From Chlorops oryzae (lineage: Eukaryota; Arthropoda; Insecta; Diptera; Chloropidae): a stretch of 64,000 nt of DNA. Location of the stretch: NCBI GenBank assembly GCA_020466095.1, contig CM035809.1, forward strand, positions 2,143,393 through 2,207,392. The letters are read 5' to 3'. Under the pieces are notes generated by a model, which had not been told where the DNA came from, ran no database searches, and saw nothing but the letters and a program-made list of their open reading frames with translations. The position numbers and the translations under genes were made by a program. This document shows, piece by piece, positions 41,071 to 51,430 of the stretch. Position 1 is the first letter of the stretch, and each line of letters starts with the position of its first letter.

Positions 41071-42065
41071 AACTTCTTATATAAAAAGCTTTTTAACGTC
41101 TTGTTACTATATCGTCGTATTAAAAATGATCCGTTAGTAACTTCATTGGGCAACGAATACTGCAAGTCATTTCGGTTTGCGGTCTTTCAGTTAAAGTTGA
41201 AGTTTCTAGCGGCAAGCTGTACCTGTTGCTAAAACATTTCTAAAATAATAAAAAAATAATAATATTTTATATTATATATATACCTTTGTCCAAATCGTCT
41301 TCGACAACACTTATTTCTGCAATTCCTTTCAAATACTTGTCTGTTGAAGCAATTAATCGAAGAAGCTGTGGCCTAGTCTTCAAAAAGTTATAAAACTCAA
41401 TGCATGAATATCTTAAATTGCATTTTACCAGGAGAGCTGCTTTTAACGTTGCGATTTACAATCGGGTTTTTTCACTAGTCCATGATTTTTTTAATGTAGA
41501 GAAAACTCGCTGTCGTTCCTGGCAAGCACAGAATATATTCAGTCAGTTTAGCCATTTCTCGAAAAAAGTGAGTTTTAGGGGAAAAAAGGGATTTAGGGAA
41601 TTTACAAGGGATAATAAATTTAACCACATAAAAAAGGGAATATCCCTTAAAAAAGGGATATTTACGAGCCTTAGGGATGACGATCAAAACTATTCGATAC
41701 AAGACAATTTGGCAAGATGGAGCATTCGAAACAATATAAGCAACAATGCTATTAATGAACTTTTACTAATATTGCGGCCGATTTTAAATGGTCTTCCTCA
41801 TGAGACAAGAAAACAAGATAGCGCCATTTCAGAGCGATGACAAAATAAATCAAAACTGTTGACACGTTGTTGTTGTTTTGCATGTTAAATCGGCTTTTTA
41901 TCTTCGGATGCAAATTTTGGTTCTATTTGAAGGATTTTTATATCAACGTGTAAAGAAATGTTTGATAAAAAATAGAAAAATATATTTCATTCCAAAAATC
42001 AACTTTTTCATTAATAATTTTGCATTCAAAGAGCCACTTGCTGGAAACACGCAAGGATATAGGAC
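41071..42065. other. Mostly non-coding, with a partial MITE end
   Basis: 41570-41680 is rich in AAAAAAGGGAT/TTTAGGG words, possibly a decayed hAT element. 41805-41900 (AGACAAGAAAACAAGATAGCGCCA .. TTGTTGTTGTTTTGCATG) is one end of the Mutator-like MITE family whose complete copy is at 45622-45853. No convincing gene; the 146-codon open frame at 41400 has no recognisable domain. Confidence 0.4.
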
Positions 42066-42299
42066 CATATATTACTATATATGTCACTCTCATAGATTTT
42101 GGGCGGGACATTTCGCGCCAGTTAGAAAGAGATGTTACTCGGCAGGCAAAAACAGAGCGAGAGAGAAATATTTTTGGTGAGTACCTAAGTGAAAAATGCT
42201 CATTTTGGTGGGTACCCAAGACCGTGGTGGGTACCCAAGACCGTATTGAAAAGAGCCAAAATAGAAACGGCTCCTGAGTGACATATATAGTTATATATG
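42066..42299. mobile_element. 234-bp MITE, CATATATWACTATATATG family, copy A
   Basis: Ends CATATATTACTATATATGTC and (complement) CATATATAACTATATATGTC with inner GTCACTC. The body contains two GGGTACCCAAGACCGT repeats. Copy B at 43709 is its near-complete reverse complement. No target duplication survives here. Confidence 0.75.
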
Positions 42300-42769
42300 G
42301 TTCCAAGTATTACAGTATGAGAAACGAGCTAATAGGCAATTCAACAAAGCTAATAGGCAATTCACCAAAGGCAACAACAACCACACGGCATACCAGGCAA
42401 TCCACCACGATGCCTCTTTGGGCATTGTTGTCGTCTCTAGAAATTGGGCACGTACAAGCAGTTAGTTTTTTTAAGGGATTACTTTTTCATTTATAAACAG
42501 AGAAAATCAGATATTATAGAGTTTTTTTAAGAATGATTATACCATTTTAAACTGTAAAATTTCTTTTAACATGTATTTTTTCTTCTTAGTATTAGAAAAA
42601 TTTACGTACTACAAAAAACTGATTTCCGAGTGTTTGGTCTGGTTTCATTTAGACGTGAGTATGGCATCCATGGAGAACAGATGGTGCCAAATGGAACGAG
42701 TCAATAGTGCAAATCGATGGTGAAAATAGTAACCGACTACAATTTGAACGTTTAGCTTTTAGAAATGAG

Positions 42770-43260
42770 ACTTTCTGTCTGTCTGATTTTCAAAGGTATC
42801 CCTTCGTTCTAGGGTTTGTTATAAATTTCATAAATGCTGCTCCGAAACCAACATTTTTTTATATACTTAGTGGAATTATTTAGTTGGACTTAGTTAAGGG
42901 CTTAAAATGTAGATTCCAAATATAGAAAAGTGGCCACGCCAAAAGGCGTTATTCGAAAATTGAATTTTACACCCAAATTTCAGATGGCGCTTGAAACAAA
43001 CACGGCATAAATACTTCTTTTTTAATCGTTGACATCCTTTACAAAAATTGACTAAAGTGGACGAATTTTAAGGGCACTGAGGTCAGCCTCAAAGATCGTC
43101 TGAACTGCTGTTAAGTCATAATCTTTCGAGATATTTGCATGAAATAAGGAATTTGAGCTTATATTTAGCCTCCGATTAAAAATTTAATAGCTGTTTATCT
43201 GAGTGAGGTATTCTATGGCCAGGTTCTCTTTACTATAACACCCTTACTTTTTTCATTTTG
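42770..43260 (+). mobile_element. Decayed mini-me/DINE-1-like element
   Basis: TTCTGTCTGTCTGATTTTC, then GTGGCCACGCCAAAAGGCGT and ATTCGAAAATTGAATTTTACACC parallel the element at 5940-6300, and the end CTATAACACCCTTACTTTTT matches its terminus. Confidence 0.6.
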
Positions 43261-43700
43261 AAACATGAATTTTAAAAATATATAAACTCCTTTTACGTCG
43301 AATTATCTTGCTTTTTATTTGGTTTTAATATGTTTTAAGAACTCTTTTGAGTACTCGGTTCAGTATCGATTAAAGCTTTGCGCTTAGAGTATTTGTGCAT
43401 CGCTGACGAAGTCGTTCAATTTAAATGCAATATTGAATACTGATTTGCGGGGGTCGCAGATACTCAAATGTAATCTAAAATGAAGGAGCATCTCTACTTT
43501 GTTGTTTGCAACTTCAATTTTACTTAAAAAGGGTCAAAATATAAAGTTACGGCATGTTTAAAAATCGCAAATTCTTCGACTTATTTTTGACAGTCAGCTG
43601 ATTTTTACTAAACTTCACCACACCATTTGGAGCCATATAGCATTTTGACAGGCTTTCCCATACTGTAATACTTGATTCAAACCAAAAGAAGCGTTTATTC
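43261..43700. other. Non-coding stretch
   Basis: No repeat or gene recognised between the mini-me remnant and MITE copy B. Confidence 0.4.
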
Positions 43701-43708
43701 ATTTCCGC

Positions 43709-43942
43709 CATATATAACTATATATGTCACTCAGGAGCCGTTTCTATCTTGGCTCTTTTCAATACGGTCTTGGGTACCCACCACGGTCTTGGGTACCCAC
43801 CAAAATGAGCATTTTTCACTTAGGTACTCACCAAAAGTATTTCTCTCTCGCTCTTTTTTTGCCTGACGAGTAACATCTCTTTCTAACTGGCGCGAATTGT
43901 CCCGCCCAAAATCTATGAGAGTGACATATATAGTAATATATG
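43709..43942. mobile_element. 234-bp MITE, CATATATWACTATATATG family, copy B
   Basis: Reverse-complement relative of 42066-42299, with the same length and ends. It is flanked by exact 8-bp ATTTCCGC (43701-43708 and 43943-43950), so it inserted independently. Confidence 0.85.
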
Positions 43943-43950
43943 ATTTCCGC

Positions 43951-44474
43951 TTAGTGCAACTAAAAACAAAAGGAGTACTTGTGGCGATTCAATAATTCAA
44001 AGAGATTCGATACTTTACATTATACGTTACGTTAATACTAAGAGTTACTTTGATTCGTATGACAATTTGAGTTGTATTTACAATACTTTAGAAATAGAGT
44101 TTGAATTCAATATACAAAAATGAAAAGATTTAACATTATTTTTAACGAAAACATAAATAAGTCGATTGAATAAAATTGGTCACTTATTTTTCTAAATAAA
44201 ACACTGAAATAAAGATCCTTTTTTATCATTTTTTTCTCTCCTCAAGATCCCACGAAATCATTACATATCTCAGGAAAATTCTTTTTTATCATGAAAATTC
44301 GTTGGCAGCATTAGTCATTCATTTGTTGACGCATCAAAAATAACGCTTGTTATCTTGCGAAAATGGAGAGAATAAACACGAAAATTCTTGATTCATGCAG
44401 TATTCATGTTTTTCATTTTATTCATAATTCCAATAAAAAGACGAATCCACTCAAAGTAGAAGTTTTTACAGTAA
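43951..44474. other. Non-coding; 3' region of peptide gene 2
   Basis: AT-rich. A minus-strand AATAAA (TTTATT at 44417-44422) is about 55 bases after the stop codon of peptide gene 2 and is a plausible poly(A) signal. Confidence 0.4.
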
Positions 44475-44682
44475 CTAAGAAATCGATGCCTTTTCCCTCC
44501 CCTTTGAAGCACTCAAGCTCTTGATCGCCAAGTTCTGAGGCCTTACGATTTCGGCTCCGAGCTGACCTGCGTATGAAAGAAGCGCCAGGATGACCAGCGT
44601 AGTAACCTGCAAAAAGAAATAAAGCTTGAGGATCCTACGAAGTATTCACATTTTCCTCTGCACTTACTTGGATGAGCTTCAT
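44475..44682 (-). CDS. Small secreted peptide gene 2 (48 aa)
   Basis: Same plan as peptide gene 1. Exon 1 (44668-44682) encodes MKLIQ and ends at GTAAGT; a 61-bp phase-0 intron ends TTCTTTTTGCAG; exon 2 (44475-44606) encodes VTTLVILALLSYAGQLGA and then EIVRPQNLAIKSLSASK plus GREKASIS. The first ~23 residues form a signal peptide, leaving a basic mature peptide of about 25 residues without cysteines. TATAAAA stands 51 bp upstream of the ATG. The intron position (after codon 5) is the same as in gene 1 although the sequences differ, suggesting common origin or strong architectural convergence. Function unknown; immune or reproductive secretion is a guess. Confidence 0.65.
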
Positions 44683-44732
44683 GTTATGAACTTGACTGAT
44701 TGGACTAATCACTACGAGCGGTCGAAGTGTTC

Positions 44733-44739
44733 TTTTATA
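44733..44739 (-). promoter_or_regulatory. TATA box of peptide gene 2
   Basis: TATAAAA on the minus strand 51 bp upstream of the ATG; a start site near 44707 leaves a leader of about 25 nt. A GATAA (TTGATAATT) lies near 44777. Confidence 0.65.
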
Positions 44740-45082
44740 GACCTCTTTTCTCATTAAAACTTTAATTACTTTGGTTGATAATTAAAAATTCTCCAAAAGC
44801 AATTCTTGAAGCATAAACGGAGCTAATTGATTGCTATTTCAATTTAACTCTTCAACTCTTTTTTCAAACCACAATTAGATCAACAGTAAGTTCTTTTATG
44901 ACGAACGATGGTATACAAGGTATTCTGTACTAAAATGCTTTTCTTTATACGTTTGCTAGAGGGGGCTCAAGATGAACAAAAAGTCGTACGCAAAGGGGTG
45001 TCTTAAATGTCACGCTGAGAAGTTACAACCCAGCGGCCAACAGTGCCTACTGCTTGCCTACCTAAGCGACCAGCCCATTAAT

Positions 45083-45172
45083 AGTTACAAAGTATACGAG
45101 ATTGTAGGCCAACTGCCTACCAATATCTTACAAAGTATACGAGATTGTAGGCGACCTGCCTACCAATAGCTT
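45083..45172. repeat. Two tandem 47-bp units
   Basis: TACAAAGTATACGAGATTGT followed by AGGC..CTGCCTACCAATA is repeated twice. Just downstream, CTATAAAACGG (45202) resembles a TATA box, followed at 45239 by a 38-codon frame with no signal peptide. A fourth gene is possible but unsupported. Confidence 0.6.
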
Positions 45173-45621
45173 ACTTTATGTGATGGTGGCAGGCGTTCTC
45201 TCTATAAAACGGCCACGCTCGGACAAAAGTATACTTGGATGGTATATGAGGTCTTATGCATTACCGCCTACGGCGTGCGAAATATGTTGCGGTTCATCGC
45301 TTCTGTAAGCAGCATTATGGCCGCTAGGAAAGGGAAGAAATAAATGAATTATCTTTGACAGTATTTTCATTCATTTTTTAGGCTCTTGAATCAATGGGTG
45401 TATTCAGCAGGCTCAAGTGCTGTGCAACTGTTGAGTACTGAGCTTCCTACTGAGCGTTCGTAACATGTTGACTAAGGAAACTCCATACTTGGTAGCGGAA
45501 TTTATTTAGCTAATTTTTTTGAGCACGTTTAAAGACAGCTAATTCAAAAGTAGAAATAAATCGAAAACGAGAAATACTTCTCCAATTCATGTTGTGAGTA
45601 ATGTACTTCATGTAGGTACCC

Positions 45622-45853
45622 ATGATACAAGAAAACAAGATAGCGCCACTTCAGTACCGCTATTTTGAGGCTCTCTTTGAGAGCCGAAAATTGAGTTTGT
45701 GACGTCACTGAGCGAGAAATTGTTGTTGTTTTCCCATGCTATTCAAAAAAGTAAAAAGCCGGTTTAACATGGGAAACAACAACAACGAATCGCGATTTTG
45801 AGTTTGTGACGTTTCCTCTCTCAAGTGGCGCTATCTTGTTTTCTTGTATCATG
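45622..45853. mobile_element. 232-bp Mutator-like MITE, 10-bp target duplication
   Basis: ATGATACAAGAAAACAAGAT and its complement form ~30-bp ends continuing AGCGCCACTT. An inner palindrome pairs TTGTTGTTGTTTCCCATG with its complement across AAAAAAGTAAAAAGCC. The flanks are GTAGGTACCC on both sides (45612-45621, 45854-45863). A 9-11-bp duplication suggests the Mutator superfamily. Confidence 0.75.
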
Positions 45854-46125
45854 GTAGGTACCCATCATAATTACAACTTACATCAGTACAAATACGAAAT
45901 ACTTTTCAATGAAGTGAGTGTAGCGTTCAGCGAAAAGAACAATTGAGAATATTCGCTCACTCAACAGTGGACCCAAAAAAATGCCCTTTTACGCTTGAAA
46001 CTCTGATTGCGTTAATTAGCGCTTATGGAACTTATTTAAAATTAAATTAAATATATTTTTTATTAAATTTAGTTACGCTTGATATTACATTTTTAAACAA
46101 CATTTTTTTCATTTAAAGGCGAAGG

Positions 46126-46133
46126 TATAAAAA
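46126..46133 (+). promoter_or_regulatory. TATA box of peptide gene 3
   Basis: TATAAAAA 78 bp upstream of the ATG, consistent with a leader of about 48 nt. Confidence 0.55.
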
Positions 46134-46203
46134 TAATAGCCTCAAATCGGCCTAAAAGAAAAGTCACTAAATCCGTGCAAGTGTTGGGATATTAAAAATC
46201 AGG

Positions 46204-46658
46204 ATGGTACGTAAGGAAAATATAACGTATAACACGCTCATTTGATTCAATTTATATATTTTTTAATTTAGATCCAATATTTGCTTTCCACCTTGATGAT
46301 ATCACTGTTGATATCAGTTCAGGCAGAGTTGAGTTCGACTGTTAAACCGATTATTGAGCAAAATTCAGAATCGAAGCTCTTGATAAATTCGGATATATCA
46401 GTTAACGCCAAACCAATCGATGAACTGATCGTCGATCAAAACACAGGATCTGCCCAGTCGGAAATTTGGGAGATTAAGTCGAGATCAAATAACACGGACA
46501 TTGCGCAGTTAGCCAGAGAATTGCAAAAATCTGGTCTAATCGGGAAATTCTTTACCAACGTGATAGACGTTACGTCATTAAAAGCCAAACAAGTTAAAAA
46601 TCTACTTAGCAGCATCGGCAGACTAGTGTTCAAATGGAAATCCAAGGATAAAGAATAA
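46204..46658 (+). CDS. Small secreted protein gene 3 (129 aa)
   Basis: Exon 1 ends with the ATG itself (46204-46206) at a GTACGTAAG donor; a 65-bp intron ends TTTTTTAATTTAG; exon 2 (46272-46658) completes MIQYLLSTLMISLLISVQA, a signal peptide, and a mature chain of about 110 residues. The N-terminal half contains an imperfect internal repeat (KPIIEQN.. / KPIDELIVDQN). The C-terminal ~50 residues are lysine-rich with amphipathic-helix spacing (ELQKSGLIGKFFTNVI, KQVKNLLSSIGRLVF, KWKSKDKE). There are no cysteines. AATAAA is at 46883-46888. The helical cationic tail recalls linear antimicrobial or venom/accessory-gland peptides, but no family is recognised. It is transcribed away from genes 1 and 2. 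Confidence 0.65.
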
Positions 46659-46929
46659 CTCTAAAAATTTATTTTTCTTTTATCCGCAATGATCTAACAA
46701 TGTCGTTTCATTAAGTTACCATGCTTTAGACACAAGAACCCAAATATAGTTTTGAACTAATTAAGGCAGTTTGCATTTGAATTTACAGTGCATACTAGAC
46801 GAATGGTTTCAATTTAAGAAATATTTCCTAGAATCCGTACCACTTACAGTTCTTTTTCTTTAATCGAACCAAAATAATAGTTAATAAAATATTCATATTT
46901 TTCCCATTCCCATTTTCAATTCTATTGCC

Positions 46930-47830
46930 GAAATTTAAAATCCAATAGAATGGACCGCGGCCTCAAAAAAAGGGTTCCCAAAAAATAAAAAATTTTTTGG
47001 GGGTCTTAAATCCCGCAGGCCCTACCCGAAAAAGGCGCTAACTTTTTTCTAAATTTCTTGAAACATTATTAAACATAAAAATTTAGGGGTTTTGTTGATT
47101 CCAGATCCGAAATTAGTGTTTTATAGTGGAATATTTGGTTCCAATTTTTTTATTGGGCACGAATTGGTATTCCTTTTTGGTTTTCCCAATTCCTATTCGT
47201 GCATACTGAAGTTAAAGATTATCCTTTGGTGCCAAAGAACAAGTGCCCAACTTGGAAAAATGGCCTATCATATTTAAAAAAATTCAATGTGGTGAACCAC
47301 GCCATTTCCGAGTGTTTTAACCACTATTAAGTTTTAACCTTAATATTTTCGAAGTTGAGCTTGTTCTATATGCGCTATAGGCTTAAAAGTTGGGCCTATT
47401 ATAAAACATATCAATTCAGAAAGGGATTTTTCCTAAAATTTTTAATTTTCAAATTTTGAAAAATATTTATATATTTTTTGTTTTTAGTCTTGAAGCCTTC
47501 TTCTACGCAATTAAAATCAATTTTTTGGAATTTTTTTGCCCCGGCCGGGTTTGGTTTTTTTTGCGCCGGGAACGGGGAAAATTTTGTTTTCGGGGGCCGG
47601 CGTTTAAAAGGGCTGCCAAATATAATAGGAAAACAATTTTTGTTTGAAGGACGTCAATAAAGAGTCTATTTTGCCATTTAAACCCCCCGGGCCCAAGGAA
47701 GAGGGGAAAAGTTCCCCTAATTTTAATTTTATTAACTTCCAAAATCCGCCATAAAATAATTTTCCATTTGAAGGAAAAATACATTGAACTTTTAATTTCT
47801 TTTTAATTAATCCTTCCGTTTTCTAAAAAA
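46930..47830. other. Homopolymer-rich region of doubtful quality
   Basis: Unusual density of runs of 3-8 identical bases (for example CCCCGGCCGGG, GGGGGCCGGCG, CCCCCCGGGCCC, AAAAAATAAAAAATTTTTTGGGGG). It resembles unpolished or low-quality consensus more than ordinary fly DNA. No gene can be called; open frames at 47456-47784 are unreliable. Confidence 0.4.
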
Positions 47831-47854
47831 AAACTAAAAAATTTCTAGGATCCG

Positions 47855-47935
47855 ACAGGGCTCGAAACCGAGACCCCCGCATTCCAAGTCGTGCACCTTA
47901 TGCAATATGCCACATCATGCCTTAGAACAGTTGAG
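47855..47935 (-). repeat. tRNA-like SINE head
   Basis: On the minus strand TGGCATATTGCATAAGG (A-box-like) and GGTTTCGAGCCC (B-box-like) are separated as in a tRNA. The intervening bases do not form a convincing anticodon stem, so this is a SINE or tRNA relic. Confidence 0.45.
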
Positions 47936-47939
47936 GAAA

Positions 47940-48645
47940 TTACATGTCTAATTTAAATTCAATTTAGTACATTGAAAGGCGAAAAATTATTTGGTCGGGT
48001 AATTCGGGTAATTTCAAAAGAAAATAGTCGTTTGACCCAAATGAAACATCCATTGTATCGCAGGAAGTTTTATAAATATCACTTTAATGCAAATGGAAAA
48101 TTGCATTCATTTCATTTTTTTAATGATGATCAAGATAAAAAGGTCGTTTAGAAAATATCCAAACGCATTTTCGTTTAAAAGAAACTGAACCTAAACGAAT
48201 TATTTCTTTGGGTATGAAAATAATGTACATAATTACTTAAGTATATTGAAATTCATCAGCCTTGAAATTTCACTTCAACCAAAAATTGCATATTTCCGTT
48301 AATTTTATTGAGACGCTCCAATATCATAAATCAGTAATAGCAAAATATACAGTAGAACCCCATTAAGAATGTCTCCTTGCATTTATTATGCGCTAATATC
48401 TAAGAACTTCGGGCATTCAAGTGTTTGGCTTTTCCCTGTACGAATATGCGAAAGTTGAAGAGTAGGCTAAAAATAGCCATCGGCATTCAATTCTTACGGG
48501 AGTAAGTAGAAAAGCGAATATTTTCTGTTGCTATTTTTCGACGTTGCCAAATTTCGACAAATTCAAACGGTCAGGTGAAATTTATGAATGATTTCCATAT
48601 TCGCGCACACTCAAAATTCTTTCCTTCATTTAGCTACGCTGCCAA
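47940..48645. other. Non-coding, with one pogo-type end
   Basis: TACAGTAGAACCCCATTAAG at 48350 is a pogo/Tigger terminal sequence; the matching end was not found. The remainder is AT-rich. Confidence 0.4.
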
Positions 48646-49343
48646 GGGGCCGTCCATATATTACGTCAGCATTATTTTGACCATTTTAGACCCCCTCCTC
48701 CCCCTTATCATCAATCGTCATCGTCCAGAACCCCCTCCCCCCAGTGCTGTCGTTTTCGTATCTGAGAAAGTAGCAAAATGTCTTGAAAATAGTAGTTTTT
48801 ATAAAATAAAAGGAGTATATTAAAAAAAAAGGAGTTTTTAAGCAATAGAAGAAAAAGAAAACCTAGTTAGGCTAGTTTAAAAACCTCGGCGACTCGTAAA
48901 CCAAGAAGGCTTTTTAAATCTTTTCACTTTTAATGGAATGTCCTAGTTGCTTATAGTATATGTATATATATATAGGATTGCCAGACAGTTAATTTTCACC
49001 GCACAAAGCTATAACAAAATATATTTACAACCAAATAGTAGTACGTTAGCGAAAGGAGTAGTAAAGTATTACGGCAAGACAAAAAGGAGCAAAAAAACTA
49101 CTAAAGTAGTATTTCGACAGCACTGCCTCCCCCCCTTGTTTGACATCATCATTGAGCTCTTTATTATTTCACAAGTAAATAGAAATTAATTTCTTCAAAA
49201 TATAGTTTAATAGTGTTTTCTTATAAGACAGAGATGATGACGTGATCATTGCGGATTGACCCCCCTCCCCCTCATCATCAAGCATCATCATTCGCGAGAC
49301 CCCCTCCACCCCCTCTATGATGACGTAATATATGGACGACCAC
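48646..49343. mobile_element. ~700-bp TIR element
   Basis: GGGGCCGTCCATATATTACG at 48646 pairs with the complement of the segment ending TGACGTAATATATGGACGAC at 49341. Subterminal C-rich tracts (CCCCCTCCTCCCCC, CCCCCTCCCCCTC) and ATCATCATC words mark both arms. No transposase. Superfamily not identified. Confidence 0.65.
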
Positions 49344-49869
49344 CAAGTTTCAGGCGAAATGGGCATCAAAAAGTTATGTGGACAGGGAAGGACAAAAAAT
49401 CAATTTATATTTCTCCTTGATATTGAGATTCCTTGATTATTTTTATGTTTTTCAAGCTTTTCATATTATTTTATGAGTTTGGTAGATATTTTATATATTA
49501 ATGAACTCGAAAATCTCCCAAAATTAAAAATAAAAGTGGCAATGCATTTCACCAGAGCAGAGCTAAAGATTTATTTTTATTTTACTATAAAAATTATATC
49601 AATAATAAGTAAAATAGAACTTGTCTGAAGAAAGATTTGAAATAGTCAAATATTGCACACTGTGTTTGGCTATTTTTTCTTCGTATCGTCAAGTAGCCTT
49701 TGCATGCGCACAAGCATAAAAAAATTTCCATCCCTTTTTTCTCTGCGCATAAGCAAACGCACAATTCATTCATTAAATATCTATTTACGCACGTTTCTCG
49801 CACTCGCGTTGCGCATTTTTGTTTTCAATCAGCATTCGCTTTGTGATGTGAGACGAAATGGCATAGGGA

Positions 49870-50480
49870 CCAGAGAACTGCTTTGAGTGTGCTCGAGCAT
49901 GTTCGAACACCCTTGCTGAAAATTCAGAGCACGTCGAATACCAAACTTCGCAGCTATGTGTTCGATCGAGTTGCACACACGAAATCTTATTTTCGAGTTC
50001 GAGCACCTAACTCGAATTTTGTTGTACGTGTATTCAGACTCTCATTTCGGGTATGTTATACGCAAACTGATCCGAAAAAACCACTCAAACTCGAGTTCAA
50101 CTCGAGTTCTATGGGTATAGAAACAGAACAAGGGGAAAAATATCAGAGGCAAATGCGGAGAATAAAGGTGTATGTGCGTATGTACATATGTGGGCCGGCT
50201 CAAATATGACTAATTTACACAAAAGTTCCGTGTGCGTTGCAGCTCTCTCATACATATTTTTCTGTAGAAAAACGTAGATAACACACTCGAGATACACTCG
50301 AGTTTATTGGGTATGCACGACTTAAAAACACTCGAACCCGAACAGAGTGTATGAAAAGAACTCGAGTTTAGCGCACAACATGCTCGTGTTGAACTCATGC
50401 GCACACGAGACATTACGATTGTTGTACTAAGGGGTTTGATTCAAACCAAATCTGATCCACACACTCGAGTGTACACAAAC
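49870..50480. repeat. Cluster of CTCGAG palindromes
   Basis: At least seven CTCGAG (E-box/XhoI) words, several as ACTCGAGT or as tandem pairs (AACTCGAGTTCAACTCGAG near 50091; CACTCGAGATACACTCGAG near 50284), within about 600 bp otherwise lacking genes. It may be a degenerate repeat element or a clustered basic helix-loop-helix binding region. Confidence 0.4.
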
Positions 50481-50703
50481 ACTATGTATCCGTTGCAGCT
50501 CTCTGATAGGGACAAAGCAAAGACCTTATAACTAACAAGATGCGTAACGACGAACAAAAAAATGTCCACAGGAGCCAGAGAAATCTAAAAGCAAGAGATT
50601 TTCGATTTCGTTAGTCATTGGCTTTTGTGAGAGCGTATTGCGTTGCTTACTCAATTCATATGCTCGTTTTGACGACGTGTTTTGACACGAGGTCCAACCG
50701 AAG

Positions 50704-50950
50704 CAGTGCCGTAGCAACCATAGGGGAAGAGGGGGATTTCCCCCCCCCCACGCATTTTTGCTTTTGCCCATGAAAAAAATTAGAAAAGGAGAATAAATAA
50801 ATGACAATCGAAAAAAACGTGCATTGAAAGCGTGTATGTAATGTGGTTTTAATTAAAATAGACGTTAAAATTAAAAAAATAATTTTGCCTCCCCACGCAA
50901 ATTAAAAAAACTAATTTTTCTCCACGCAAAACGGAATTGCTACGGCACTG
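50704..50950. mobile_element. 247-bp hAT-like MITE
   Basis: Perfect ends CAGTGCCGTAGCAA, flanked by exact AACCGAAG (50696-50703 and 50951-50958). CCCACGCA and CTCCACGCA repeats lie inside each end. Confidence 0.9.
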
Positions 50951-51049
50951 AACCGAAGTGTTTTTTGAGATTTTTCGTGCATACGAGTACATGCATTCAT
51001 ACAAATGAACTGAGAAAACATACAAACTATAGGCGCAGAGTGTTTAGCT

Positions 51050-51430
51050 TCCCTGCAGGAATTCTGTCGCCATATGGCCCCATGTCTATATTGATGTCAA
51101 TATAGACAAGAGAACTAGTGACAACGTCAACAATATTTACAGGCGGTGTCATTAGAGAAACTGTACTGTCAAGAGATATAGTTCATCTCTATTGACCATG
51201 TCAACAACGTGTCTCCTTATAAAGCCAAAAAGTACTCCTTTTGTCTACATAATACTACCGACGTCACTAGTTCGTCAATAGTTTTTCGGTCTACTGTCGA
51301 CATTCAATCACAACTCAATGTTAAATGTCTATAGCGCAAAGCATTGCGGCGGGTATAGCTGGTCAGTAGTACTGTCGACGCGGTCATTAGTGAAAGAGTA
51401 TAGATTCACTATTGACATTTCCTGCAGGGT
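51050..51430. mobile_element. ~380-bp TIR element, AGCWWCCCTGCAGGAA ends
   Basis: AGCTTCCCTGCAGGAATT at about 51048 pairs with the complement of the right end (AGCAACCCTGCAGGAAAT). The interior is full of TGTC(A/T)ATAT/GTCAATAG words. The same left end, TAGCTTCCCTGCAGGAA, also occurs alone at 2132. No target duplication identified. Confidence 0.6.

Noticed and set aside
41400..41840. 146-codon plus-strand ORF
   Set aside because: No domain; it crosses an AAAAAAGGGAT-rich decayed element and part of a MITE end.
45202..45400. Possible fourth peptide gene (TATAAAACGG, ATG at 45239, GTAAGC/TTTTTTAG intron-like signals)
   Set aside because: Neither the unspliced nor the spliced frame gives a signal peptide; evidence is only a TATA-like word.
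48646..49343. Possible promoter with CRE sites (TGACGTAA)
   Set aside because: The TGACGTAA words are part of the inverted ends of a transposable element.
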